Shown: in pieces, positions 1 through 7,660 of the stretch
How the letters are laid out: the number at the start of each line of letters is the position of its first letter
Position numbering within the stretch: the first letter of the stretch is position 1
Assembly: GCF_900115775.1 (NCBI RefSeq)
Contig: NZ_FOXS01000005.1
Coordinates: forward strand, 434,001 to 498,000
Source of the DNA: Hymenobacter arizonensis
GTDB lineage: Bacteria > Bacteroidota > Bacteroidia > Cytophagales > Hymenobacteraceae
DNA: 64,000 nucleotides
Reading direction: 5' to 3'
The notes under the pieces: model-generated
What the model was told of the DNA's origin: nothing
What the model saw: only the letters and a program-made list of their open reading frames with translations
Database searches by the model: none
Made by a program: the position numbers and the translations under genes

Positions 1-453
1 AGCGCCGGCGGCTACATGGCCCTGTCCGTAGCCCGGCAGCTCGCCGCCGAAGGCATCACGCTACAGGCCCAGTTCGCCGCCTACCCGGTCACGGACCACT
101 ACTCGGCCGGTCACGCGTCGTGGGAAGAGAACGCCGAGGGCTACATCCTGACGGCTCCCATGATGCGCTGGTTTTGGGACAACTTCCTACCCGACGCCGC
201 TCGTGCCGAGGAGGCTTCGCTGCTGCGCCAAGCCGACTTCGCCGGTCTGCCCCCGGCCCTGATACTAACTGCCAACTACGACCCGCTGCGCGACGAAGGC
301 CGGGCTTACGCCGAGCAGCTTCACGCCGCCGGGGTGGAGACTACCTACCAGAACTACGAAAACGTCCACGGCTTTTTCGGCAGCACCCCCGAGGCCCTGC
401 AGCTGGCGGCGTCTTTCTTGAAAGAGAAACTTAACGCCCCCATTTATGCATAA
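1..453 (+). CDS. alpha/beta hydrolase, HSL-like (5' end outside window)
   Basis: C-terminal 150 codons of an esterase or lipase of the hormone-sensitive-lipase type (alpha/beta hydrolase fold 3). The reading frame is open from base 1, and the visible protein starts SAGGYMA. That matches the nucleophile elbow GDSAGG of the family, with the serine at the first codon seen. The acid motif YDPLRDEG (Asp at visible residue 94) and the catalytic-His motif VHGFF (His 123) follow at normal spacing, so the visible part of the triad is intact. The substrate cannot be told; family members cleave short-chain esters. The stop overlaps the start of the pirin gene by 8 nt, so the two are probably co-transcribed. 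The N-terminal half, including any HGGG oxyanion motif, lies upstream of the window. Confidence 0.88.
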   Translation, partial: SAGGYMALSVARQLAAEGITLQAQFAAYPVTDHYSAGHASWEENAEGYILTAPMMRWFWDNFLPDAARAEEASLLRQADFAGLPPALILTANYDPLRDEGRAYAEQLHAAGVETTYQNYENVHGFFGSTPEALQLAASFLKEKLNAPIYA

Positions 454-1201
454 GCTCAGCACCGCTGAAAAAATCAGCAAGCAGCACGGCGGCTTCGGGA
501 TTGATATTCTCTTCCCGGGCCAAACCCTGGGGGCCGCCGACTCCGGCCTGGGCACCCTGGGCCGCATCGACCACGCCCACGTGCGGCCGGGTACGCTGGT
601 GCCCATGCACCCGCACCGCGACGACGAGATTCTGACCTACCTGCGCAGCGGCCACGTGCAGCACCGGGATTCGGAGGGCCACTTCGAGCCCATCTCGGCC
701 GAGCGGTTCATGCTGATGAACGCCGGGTCGACCTTCTTCCACGAAGAGCAGGTGCTGGCCGATGGCGGCGAGCTCGAAGGCCTGCAAATCTTCCTGCGCC
801 CCGCCCAAAGCGGCCTGCCCCCGCAAGTGCAGTTCCACGCGCCGGCCGGCAAATACAGCCTCAACCAGTGGCGGGTCCTGGCCGGCCCCGACGCTAGCTT
901 CCCGCTACACATCCGCAGCCAGACCTGGGTGTACGACACCCGCCTAGAAGGCGGCGTGAGCCTGGCCCTGCCAGCTCCACGAGTGGCGGGGGCCACCAGT
1001 CTGCTGTATGTGTTCGCGGGCGAAGTGGTGGTGAACAACCACCTCACTTTAAGCAAGGGCGAGAGCCTGCTGCTGGAAAACGAGGCGGCCCAACTCGTGG
1101 CCGGCCCCACCAGCGACCTGGTGCTGCTGGTCACCGACCCAGCCAGCGCCTACTCTGACCAAGGCATGTACAGCGGCAACCAACTCCGGAATCAGCGATG
1201 A
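446..1201 (+). CDS. pirin family protein
   Basis: 251-aa bicupin of the pirin/YhhW family. Family members bind iron; some have quercetin 2,3-dioxygenase activity and others act as redox-sensing regulators. The N-terminal cupin carries the metal-site signature HPHRDDEILTYLRSGHVQH at about residues 55-73. The histidines at 55 and 57 match the usual first two ligands. The C-terminal cupin is recognisable near residues 165-240. The ATG lies inside the end of the hydrolase gene (8-nt overlap), and the stop overlaps the next gene by 4 nt (ATGA), so the three genes form one tightly packed operon. An electrophile or redox response is a reasonable guess because an MDR reductase follows, but this is inference. 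Confidence 0.88.
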   Translation: MHKLSTAEKISKQHGGFGIDILFPGQTLGAADSGLGTLGRIDHAHVRPGTLVPMHPHRDDEILTYLRSGHVQHRDSEGHFEPISAERFMLMNAGSTFFHEEQVLADGGELEGLQIFLRPAQSGLPPQVQFHAPAGKYSLNQWRVLAGPDASFPLHIRSQTWVYDTRLEGGVSLALPAPRVAGATSLLYVFAGEVVVNNHLTLSKGESLLLENEAAQLVAGPTSDLVLLVTDPASAYSDQGMYSGNQLRNQR

Positions 1202-2139
1202 AAAAGGTTATTTATAAGCAGTTTGGCGGCGTAGAGGTGCTGGAGCTGGCCGAAGTGCCCCAGCCAGCCCTCACGCCCGGCGCGGTACTGGTCCGCGTGA
1301 AGGCCGTGTCCCTCAACCCCCTGGACTGGAAAATCCGCCAGGGCGAAATGAAGCTCGTGGCCGGTTCGAAGTTTCCCAAGGGCGTGGGCATCGATTTCGC
1401 CGGAGTGGTGGAAGCCGTGGGCGAAGCTGTTTCCGGCTTCCGCCCCAGGGATGAAGTTTTTGGCCTCATGGACGTGTTCAAAGGCGGTGCCCTGGCCGAG
1501 TACGTGGTGGTGCCTGACGCCGACCTCGTCCTCAAGCCCGCAAACCTGTCTTTTGCGCAAGCGGCGGCTCTGCCCGTCGTGGGGTCTGCGGCGCTGCAGG
1601 TGTTTGACCAACTGGTGGCGGTGGGGCCGGGCACCGAAATTCTGCTAAACGGCGCCAGCGGAGGCATCGGCATGGTCGCCACGCAGCTGGCCCGGCAGCG
1701 CGGGGCCCACGTCACGGCCGTGGTGGGGCTGGCGGGCGTAGCACAGGCCCGGCAGTGGGGCAGCGACGTGGTGCTGAACTACCGGGAGCACGACGTCCGG
1801 CACCTGGGCCGGCGTTACGACGTGGTGCTGGACTTGTCGGGAAAGCTGAGCTTCCATGCGGCCCGCTCCCTGTTGAAGCCCACCGGAACCTATATCAACA
1901 CCGTGCCCGGCCCCCGGGAAATAGTGGGCTCCTTCCTGCACAACCTCGTGTCGCAGCAGAAATATCGGGTACTGATGCTCAAGCCCACGCCCGCCTACCT
2001 GCGCGAGCTGGCTGCCCTGGCCGCCCGCGGGCTGAACGTCGTAGTAAGCCAAACCTACCCAATGGCCGATTTTCAGCGGGCTTATGCGGAAGTTGCGCGG
2101 GGCGGGGTGGTCGGCAAAGCCGTGCTCACGGTGCCGTAA
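1198..2139 (+). CDS. NAD(P)-dependent MDR oxidoreductase (quinone oxidoreductase-like)
   Basis: 313-aa zinc-free medium-chain dehydrogenase/reductase. The N-terminal GroES-like domain contains SLNPLDWKIRQGE and GIDFAGVVEAVG. The Rossmann domain starts with the nucleotide-binding stretch NGASGGIGMVATQ near residues 151-163. No structural-zinc cysteine cluster is seen, which fits the quinone oxidoreductase/enoyl reductase branch. The length is typical. Its start overlaps the pirin stop as ATGA, implying translational coupling. The likely reaction is NADPH-dependent reduction of quinones or alpha,beta-unsaturated carbonyls; the substrate is unknown. It ends 100 nt before the RidA-like gene. Confidence 0.88.
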   Translation: MKKVIYKQFGGVEVLELAEVPQPALTPGAVLVRVKAVSLNPLDWKIRQGEMKLVAGSKFPKGVGIDFAGVVEAVGEAVSGFRPRDEVFGLMDVFKGGALAEYVVVPDADLVLKPANLSFAQAAALPVVGSAALQVFDQLVAVGPGTEILLNGASGGIGMVATQLARQRGAHVTAVVGLAGVAQARQWGSDVVLNYREHDVRHLGRRYDVVLDLSGKLSFHAARSLLKPTGTYINTVPGPREIVGSFLHNLVSQQKYRVLMLKPTPAYLRELAALAARGLNVVVSQTYPMADFQRAYAEVARGGVVGKAVLTVP

Positions 2140-2239
2140 GGCTAGCTGCGGGCAGTCGATGGAAGGGCAGCGCGAGTTTCCGGCATATCCCAGTAGTTTG
2201 CAGTGCCTTTCCCAATATCTGCTCTTACGTGCCCTGCCC

Positions 2240-2752
2240 ATGAAAAACCTGCTCATTGCCATCCTGCTCGGCCTTGCTGGCCCTGCGTTCGCCCAATCTC
2301 CCGAAGCCAAGCTCGCCCAGCTGGGGCTGACCCTGCCGACCGTTGCCCCCGCCATCGGCAGCTACGTCGACGTGGTGCGGGTGGGCAACCTGCTATTTCT
2401 CTCGGGCAAGGGCCCCCGCCAGAGCAGCGGCGCTTACATCACCGGCCGGCTGGGCGCCGACCTGACCACGGCCCAGGGCTACGAGGCCGCCCGCCTCACG
2501 GCCCTGCTGCAGCTGGCCGTGCTGAAAAAGGAACTCGGCGACCTAGGCAAGGTCCGGCGCATCGTCAAAGTCAACGGCTACGTGAAGTCCGCCGATACCT
2601 TCACCGAGCAGCCCCAGGTCATCAACGGCTACTCCGACCTGCTCATTCAGGTGTTCGGGGAGCGGGGCCGGCACGCCCGCACGGCCCTCGGCACCAACGC
2701 CCTGCCCCTGGGCATGGCCCTGGAAGTGGAGATGGTGGTGGAAGTGGAGTAG
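2240..2752 (+). CDS. exported RidA/YjgF-like protein
   Basis: 170-aa protein of the RidA (YjgF/YER057c/UK114) superfamily. Cytosolic RidA proteins hydrolyse reactive enamines and imines. The start at 2240 gives a clean signal peptide (MKNLLIAILLGLAGPAFAQ), so the mature protein is probably periplasmic, which is unusual for the best-known members. The frame is open further upstream, but that extension has no signal peptide and overlaps no RBS-like sequence. The mature domain shows VRVGNLLFLSGKGP near the start. It ends with HARTALGTNALPLGMALEVEM, which keeps the arginine corresponding to the substrate-binding Arg of RidA. Same strand as the upstream operon, 100 nt away; co-transcription is possible. 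Confidence 0.85.
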   Translation: MKNLLIAILLGLAGPAFAQSPEAKLAQLGLTLPTVAPAIGSYVDVVRVGNLLFLSGKGPRQSSGAYITGRLGADLTTAQGYEAARLTALLQLAVLKKELGDLGKVRRIVKVNGYVKSADTFTEQPQVINGYSDLLIQVFGERGRHARTALGTNALPLGMALEVEMVVEVE

Positions 2753-3147
2753 GAGCGGGGCGCGAGCCTGGCCTCGGCCCACCGCGGCTCACCTGCCCGA
2801 ATTAAGTGTATGGTCCCAGCGTGAGGTGGGCCGGGTATCGAGGGAAAAAGAGTCGGGTTCATTTACCATTGGGTACAGACAAATTCGTGCACCGTAAGCC
2901 CGCGTAGGGACTTCATGCGTGTGGCGTCAGGGGAGGCCTACAGCTGCTCGTTGGGCTGGTTTGGCGGGGGGCGGCAGCGGAAGCGCTGGTCAAGCGACCC
3001 TTGTTCTCAACCTTCACCTGCTGCGCTAAGCAGTCGTTCTGGCCTGCATAGCCGCGGCGTGCAGCGGGTCCTTCGTTTCTTTTCTCTGCTGCCAACCTAT
3101 ATCAGTACGACCTTCGTATCTGCACCTCCGAACTGAACGCTGTATTG
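2753..3147. other. intergenic region, no gene seen
   Basis: About 395 bases between the RidA-like gene and the sensor kinase. The open frames here have no family resemblance and look like chance frames in GC-rich DNA. No strong hairpin with a T-run was found. The kinase promoter presumably lies in the last 150 bases, but no convincing -33/-7 pair could be placed. Confidence 0.4.
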
Positions 3148-6117
3148 ATGTCTCTGGCCCCGCCACCGCCCGATTTACTGCCCGTCTTCAACGCCCTGCC
3201 CGGCGCCAACCTTTTGCTGTCGCCGGACTGGGTGATTGTGGGCGCCAGCGACGACTATCTGGCCGCGACCCTGACTCAGCGGGAGGTCATTGTCGGGCAG
3301 CACATTTTCGACGCCTTTCCCGACAACCCCAGTACCCCCGAAGCCAACGCCGTGGCCAACGTGCGCGCCTCGCTGGCCCAGGTGCTGGCCACCCGGCAGC
3401 CGCACGAAATGGCCCCGCAGCACTACGACGTGCCCGACCGGGCGCAGCCCGGCCGGTTTGTGGAGCGCCACTGGCTGCCGCGCCACACGCCTGTGCTCGA
3501 CGCCGCTGGGCAGGTGCAGTTCATCATTCAGTCCGTGCAGGACATCACCGCGGGCCGATTGTCGGAGCGGCTGTTGCGCGAAAGCCAGGCCAGTGAGCAG
3601 GCCGCCCGCGCCGATGCCGAGCAGCAGCGCCACGAGGTAAGGCACTTTTTGGAGCAGGCCCCCGTGGCCGTGGCCATGTACCGGGGGGCCCAGTTCCAGG
3701 TGGAGCTGGCCAATGCCACGATGCTGGCTATCTGGGACCGTCCGCTGGAGGCCGTGCTAAACCGGCCCATAGTTGAGGTGCTGCCCGAAACCGCCACGCC
3801 CGAAGTCGTGGCCATTTTCGAGCGCGTGTTCACGACTGGCGCTTCCCACACGGCCTACGAGCAGCCCACCGTCATTCACCGCCACGGCCGGCAGGAGGTG
3901 GTGTACTGGAACACTGTGTTTGAGCCCCAGCACGGGCCCGACGGCCGCGTCAGCGGCATTTTCACTGTTGGCACCGAGGTAACCGAGCAGGTGCGGGCCC
4001 GCCAGCAGGTGCAGCAGCTCAACCTCGAGTTGGAGGCCCGGGTGCAGCAGCGCACGCGCGAAGCCGAGGCTTCCCGCACCGACGCCGAGGAACAGCGCAA
4101 CCGCCTGCTGCGCCTTTTCAATCAGGCACCGGCGCTCATCAACATCTTCACCGGCCCCGACCACGTTTGGACCTTGGTGCACCCCGGCACCCACGAGCTG
4201 TTGCAGAACCGACCGCTTGTCGGCTTATCCCACCGCCAGGCCCTGCCCGAGCTGCCCGAGGAAAACCACGAGCCGTTTGACCGCGTGTACCGCACCGGTG
4301 AGCCCGTGCACGTGCTGGAAGCCCTCCGCCGCCTCGACCGTTTCCGAGACGGGAAACTGCACGACGAGTACTTCGACCTTAGCCTCCACCCCATGTTCGA
4401 CGCCGCCGGACAGATGGAAGGCGTGATGAGCTTCGCCGTCAACGTGACGGAGCGGGTGCGCGCCCGCCAACAGGCCGAAACTCTGCAGGCCGAAGTGCTG
4501 GCCGCCGCCCAGCGCCAGGCGCAGCAGCGCGAAGCCTTCTTCCAAATTCTGGCCGATACCCCCGCCGCCGTGGCCTTGCTACGGGGGCCGGAGCACCGCT
4601 TCGAGTACGTCAACGTCGCCTATCAGCAACTCTTTCCCGAGCGCCAGCTCACCGGCCGGCCCTTGGCCGAGGCCTTGCCCGAAACCGAAGAGGCCGGCTT
4701 CCTGCGTCTGCTCGACCGCGTGTACCGCACCGGTGAAACATTCTTTGGCACGGAGCTGCCCATGCGCCTCGTGCCGGCCGGGGGTGGCCTCGTCCAGCAG
4801 GTGTACTACACTTTTACTTACCAGGCCTACCGCGAAAACGACCAAATTGCCGGGGTTTCCATCTTCGCCTTCGACGTCACGGAGCAGGTGCAGGCCCGGG
4901 AGCAGCGCGAGGCCGAGCGCCAGCAGCTGCGGGACTTGTTCGAGCAGGCCCCGGTTGCCATTGGCATCCTCCGCGGGGCCGACTATGTGGTGGAAGTTGC
5001 TAACCCGTTCATGGGCCGGCTGTGGGGCCGGGCCCCGGCCGAAGTGTTGGGCCGTCCCGTGTTCGAGGCCTTGCCGGAGGTGCGCGACCAGGGCTTCCAG
5101 GAATTGCTCGATGGCGTCCGCCAGAGTGGAGAGGCGTTTGTAGCCGAAGGCGTTCCCGCGCAGCTGCTGCGCGGCGGCACGGTGCAAACCGTATACCTGA
5201 CTTACGTGTACCAGCCCCTGCGCGACGCCGATGGCACCGTTACCCGCGTGGCGGCGGTGGGCACCGACGTCACCGCGCAGGTTCAGGCCCGCCAGCGGGT
5301 GCAGGAGCTCAACGACCAGCTGGCCGCAATCAATGAGCAGCTGGCCGCATCCAATGCTGAGCTTGGTACCTCCAATACGCAGCTCATGCGCACCAACGTC
5401 GACCTAGATAACTTCATCTATACCGCTTCTCACGACCTCAAAGCCCCCATTTCCAACATTGAGGGCCTGCTCTACCTGCTGCGGGAAGAGCTGCCCGCCG
5501 AGGTAACTCAGGACGCGCACATTGGCCCAACCTTAAGCCGGATGCTGGAGTCGGTGGAACGCTTCAAGCGCACTATCAACCACCTCACCGAAGTAAGCAA
5601 GCTGCAAAAAGAAAACGCGCCCACTGCCACCCTGGTCGACCTGGCCGCCGTGGTTGAGGACGTCCGTCAAGACCTGCGGCCCCTGCTGCAGGCCGCCGGC
5701 GCCAAGCTCGTTGTCGACGTGTCGGCCCAGCCGCCCGTTCATTTTTCGCAAAAGAACCTGCGCAGCATTGTCTACAACCTGCTCAGCAACGCCATCAAAT
5801 ACCACTCGCCCGACCGCCCGCCCCGCATCGATGTGCGGGCGCACATCCGCGACGGCCACACCGTGCTCGAAGTGCACGACAACGGCCTTGGGCTGGATGG
5901 CAATCACCTGCCGCGCCTCTTCAATATGTTTCAGCGCTTCCACGACCACGTCGAGGGCACGGGCATCGGCCTCTACATGGTCAAGCGCATGGTCGAGAAC
6001 GCCGGGGGGCGTATCGAGGTGCACAGCCAGCTTGGGGCCGGCACCACCTTTTTTGTGTTTCTGCCCCACGCGGGCAGCCTCGTCAGGGAGCCTTTTCCAG
6101 CCTTTATTTCTGCCTGA
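3148..6117 (+). CDS. five-PAS soluble sensor histidine kinase
   Basis: 989-aa histidine kinase without a signal peptide or membrane segment, so probably cytosolic. Five PAS-type sensor repeats are visible at about residues 10-140, 165-285, 320-440, 465-590 and 600-725. Most start with a variant of FxQAPVAVAxxRGxxxxVEVAN and end in DVTEQVQARQ. A short coiled coil rich in QLAAINEQLAASN leads to the H-box SHDLKAPISNIEGLL, with the phospho-accepting His at about residue 762. The N-box (NLLSNAIKYH), G1 (DNGLGLD), F-box (FNMFQRFH) and G2 (GTGIGLYMVKRMVE) are all intact, so the kinase should be active. The ATG at 3148 follows an in-frame TTG. No response regulator is adjacent, so the partner is unknown; PAS-PAS arrays of this sort are common in Hymenobacter-like genomes. 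Confidence 0.92.
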   Translation: MSLAPPPPDLLPVFNALPGANLLLSPDWVIVGASDDYLAATLTQREVIVGQHIFDAFPDNPSTPEANAVANVRASLAQVLATRQPHEMAPQHYDVPDRAQPGRFVERHWLPRHTPVLDAAGQVQFIIQSVQDITAGRLSERLLRESQASEQAARADAEQQRHEVRHFLEQAPVAVAMYRGAQFQVELANATMLAIWDRPLEAVLNRPIVEVLPETATPEVVAIFERVFTTGASHTAYEQPTVIHRHGRQEVVYWNTVFEPQHGPDGRVSGIFTVGTEVTEQVRARQQVQQLNLELEARVQQRTREAEASRTDAEEQRNRLLRLFNQAPALINIFTGPDHVWTLVHPGTHELLQNRPLVGLSHRQALPELPEENHEPFDRVYRTGEPVHVLEALRRLDRFRDGKLHDEYFDLSLHPMFDAAGQMEGVMSFAVNVTERVRARQQAETLQAEVLAAAQRQAQQREAFFQILADTPAAVALLRGPEHRFEYVNVAYQQLFPERQLTGRPLAEALPETEEAGFLRLLDRVYRTGETFFGTELPMRLVPAGGGLVQQVYYTFTYQAYRENDQIAGVSIFAFDVTEQVQAREQREAERQQLRDLFEQAPVAIGILRGADYVVEVANPFMGRLWGRAPAEVLGRPVFEALPEVRDQGFQELLDGVRQSGEAFVAEGVPAQLLRGGTVQTVYLTYVYQPLRDADGTVTRVAAVGTDVTAQVQARQRVQELNDQLAAINEQLAASNAELGTSNTQLMRTNVDLDNFIYTASHDLKAPISNIEGLLYLLREELPAEVTQDAHIGPTLSRMLESVERFKRTINHLTEVSKLQKENAPTATLVDLAAVVEDVRQDLRPLLQAAGAKLVVDVSAQPPVHFSQKNLRSIVYNLLSNAIKYHSPDRPPRIDVRAHIRDGHTVLEVHDNGLGLDGNHLPRLFNMFQRFHDHVEGTGIGLYMVKRMVENAGGRIEVHSQLGAGTTFFVFLPHAGSLVREPFPAFISA

Positions 6118-6290
6118 CCTTGTGGCTGCCTTCTCCGGCACGCTGCTCGGCAACGAAACCATTTGCCCCTGAACCGGGCCTGCTCCACGACGGTGCGCAG
6201 CCTTTGGGGCCAGCCGTGGACGTGGCCCAATGACGTGGCCGCCCGAGTTTTCTGGCCTGAGTGAAAGTGCGCCGATGCCTATCTGGGCTG

Positions 6291-7475
6291 TTAACGGACC
6301 CCGGCACGCACGGAAGCGGCAGGCGCCCGGGGCGAAGCCGCCGCCGGTACATGGGCGCGGGCTTTGGGCTTTTTGTTCCGGCGCCCCCACCACAGCAACG
6401 TGCCCGTTACGGGCAGGCTGGCCGCCAGCAGGCTGACGAGAAAGGCCACTATTTTGCCGCCCAGGCCCAAAATCTGGCCCGTGTGCAAATCGTAGTTCAT
6501 GTCGCCCAGCTTCATGCCGTTGCTTTTGCCGGCGTGGAAGCGGGCCTGCAGCACCTGGCCCGACACGGGGTGAAACGCGTACTCGTCGCGGTGGTAGTAG
6601 TGCAGGGCGCGCTGGTAGGCCCAGCAGTAGGCGGGGTCTTTGCCGGTTCCCGTTGGCCCGAGGAGCACCATTTCGGCCTGCGGCGAGCGGCGCCGCACCG
6701 TGCGGTAAATGAGGTCGGGCAGGGGCAGCGCGGCAGCCGTTACGGCCTGCAGGGTATCAACCTTGGCCACCACTTTTTCCTGCGGATAGGTGCGGCCGCC
6801 ATTGGCCACCAGCATGGTTGCGTCGAGCAGCACTGGGAAAAGCATAAACAGGCCCGTAAGGGCCAGCACCCCGGCCAGGCTGGCAATGTAGAAGCCCAGC
6901 ACGTTGTGCAGGTCGTAGTTTAAGCGTCGCCAGCGGGACCCCCACTTGATGGTGAGCCGCTGCTTGCGCTCCTGTTTGCGCTTGGGCCACCACAGCGCCA
7001 AGCCCGTGCCCAGCAGCACCAGAAAGATGACCACGCTGCCGCCCACCACCCACTTGGCCACCGCCTCGGGCAGCAGCAGGGTCATGTGAATTTCCTGCAC
7101 GATGGTGAAAAAGTGGCGGCTCAGGTCCAGCTCGTGCAGCACCCGGCCGGTGTAGGGGTTCAGGTACACCTGCGTGGGCGTGCCGGCCGGGCTGGTGAAG
7201 AACACCGTCGCCGAGCGCTCGGGCCCGAAGTAGGTTACCCACGTGCTGGCCTTTGCCACGCCGGGGTGCTTGGCCAGTGCGGCAGTCTGCAGGCGCGAAG
7301 GCAGCAGCATGGGCATGCTGGCTTGCGCTTCCACCGTGCGCCAGGGCTCGGTCACGTCCCGGATTTCGTCCTGAAAGGTGAAAATGGCACCCGTTAGGCT
7401 CACAATGAACACCACCAGCCCCGAGCTCAGGCCCAACCAGAGGTGCAGCTTGCCAATGGCTTGTTTAACGGTCAT
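6291..7475 (-). CDS. PepSY-associated TM protein (iron-uptake associated)
   Basis: 394-aa inner-membrane protein of the PepSY/PiuB-like family. The first membrane helix follows KLHLWLGLSSGLVVFIVSLTG. It is followed by an external domain with FQDEIRD and PYTGRVLHE, a second helix pair near residues 140-220 (EIHMTLLLPEAVAKWVVGG, then the basic stretch WWPKRKQERKQRLT), and a C-terminal helix near residue 360. Histidines in the HLW, EIHMTL, DLHNVLGFY and DLHTGQ motifs are typical of this family. In Bacteroidota and Proteobacteria such genes usually sit beside TonB siderophore receptors and are thought to reduce or move iron across the inner membrane. Here it lies 185 nt downstream of such a receptor on the same strand, and probably shares its iron-regulated promoter. 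Confidence 0.9.
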   Translation of the reverse strand: MTVKQAIGKLHLWLGLSSGLVVFIVSLTGAIFTFQDEIRDVTEPWRTVEAQASMPMLLPSRLQTAALAKHPGVAKASTWVTYFGPERSATVFFTSPAGTPTQVYLNPYTGRVLHELDLSRHFFTIVQEIHMTLLLPEAVAKWVVGGSVVIFLVLLGTGLALWWPKRKQERKQRLTIKWGSRWRRLNYDLHNVLGFYIASLAGVLALTGLFMLFPVLLDATMLVANGGRTYPQEKVVAKVDTLQAVTAAALPLPDLIYRTVRRRSPQAEMVLLGPTGTGKDPAYCWAYQRALHYYHRDEYAFHPVSGQVLQARFHAGKSNGMKLGDMNYDLHTGQILGLGGKIVAFLVSLLAASLPVTGTLLWWGRRNKKPKARAHVPAAASPRAPAASVRAGVR

Positions 7476-7519
7476 GGGGAGGGAGGGGTGTTGAATAGCT
7501 GTTGGTCGTCAAGCTGGAA

Positions 7520-7633
7520 CGTGAGGCTGAGCGGAATCGAAGCACCTCTACCGCTTCGTTGCAGCGAATCGAGCACACTCACCATTGATTTTACGCTCGT
7601 GGTAGAGGTACTTCGACTCCGCTCAGCCTCACG
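7520..7633. repeat. dispersed palindromic repeat, copy 1
   Basis: Two 33-nt arms (7520-7552 and 7601-7633) are inverted copies with 31 of 33 positions matching, around a 48-nt loop. The arm core CGTGAGGCTGAGCGGAATCG is a diverged version of the core seen at 37.4, 50.9, 58.7 and 62.0 kb. It lies between the siderophore receptor and the PepSY gene, both on the minus strand, and could act as an mRNA hairpin separating their expression. Confidence 0.85.
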
Positions 7634-7660
7634 TCATCAGTTTCTTATAATGGCACCCGC

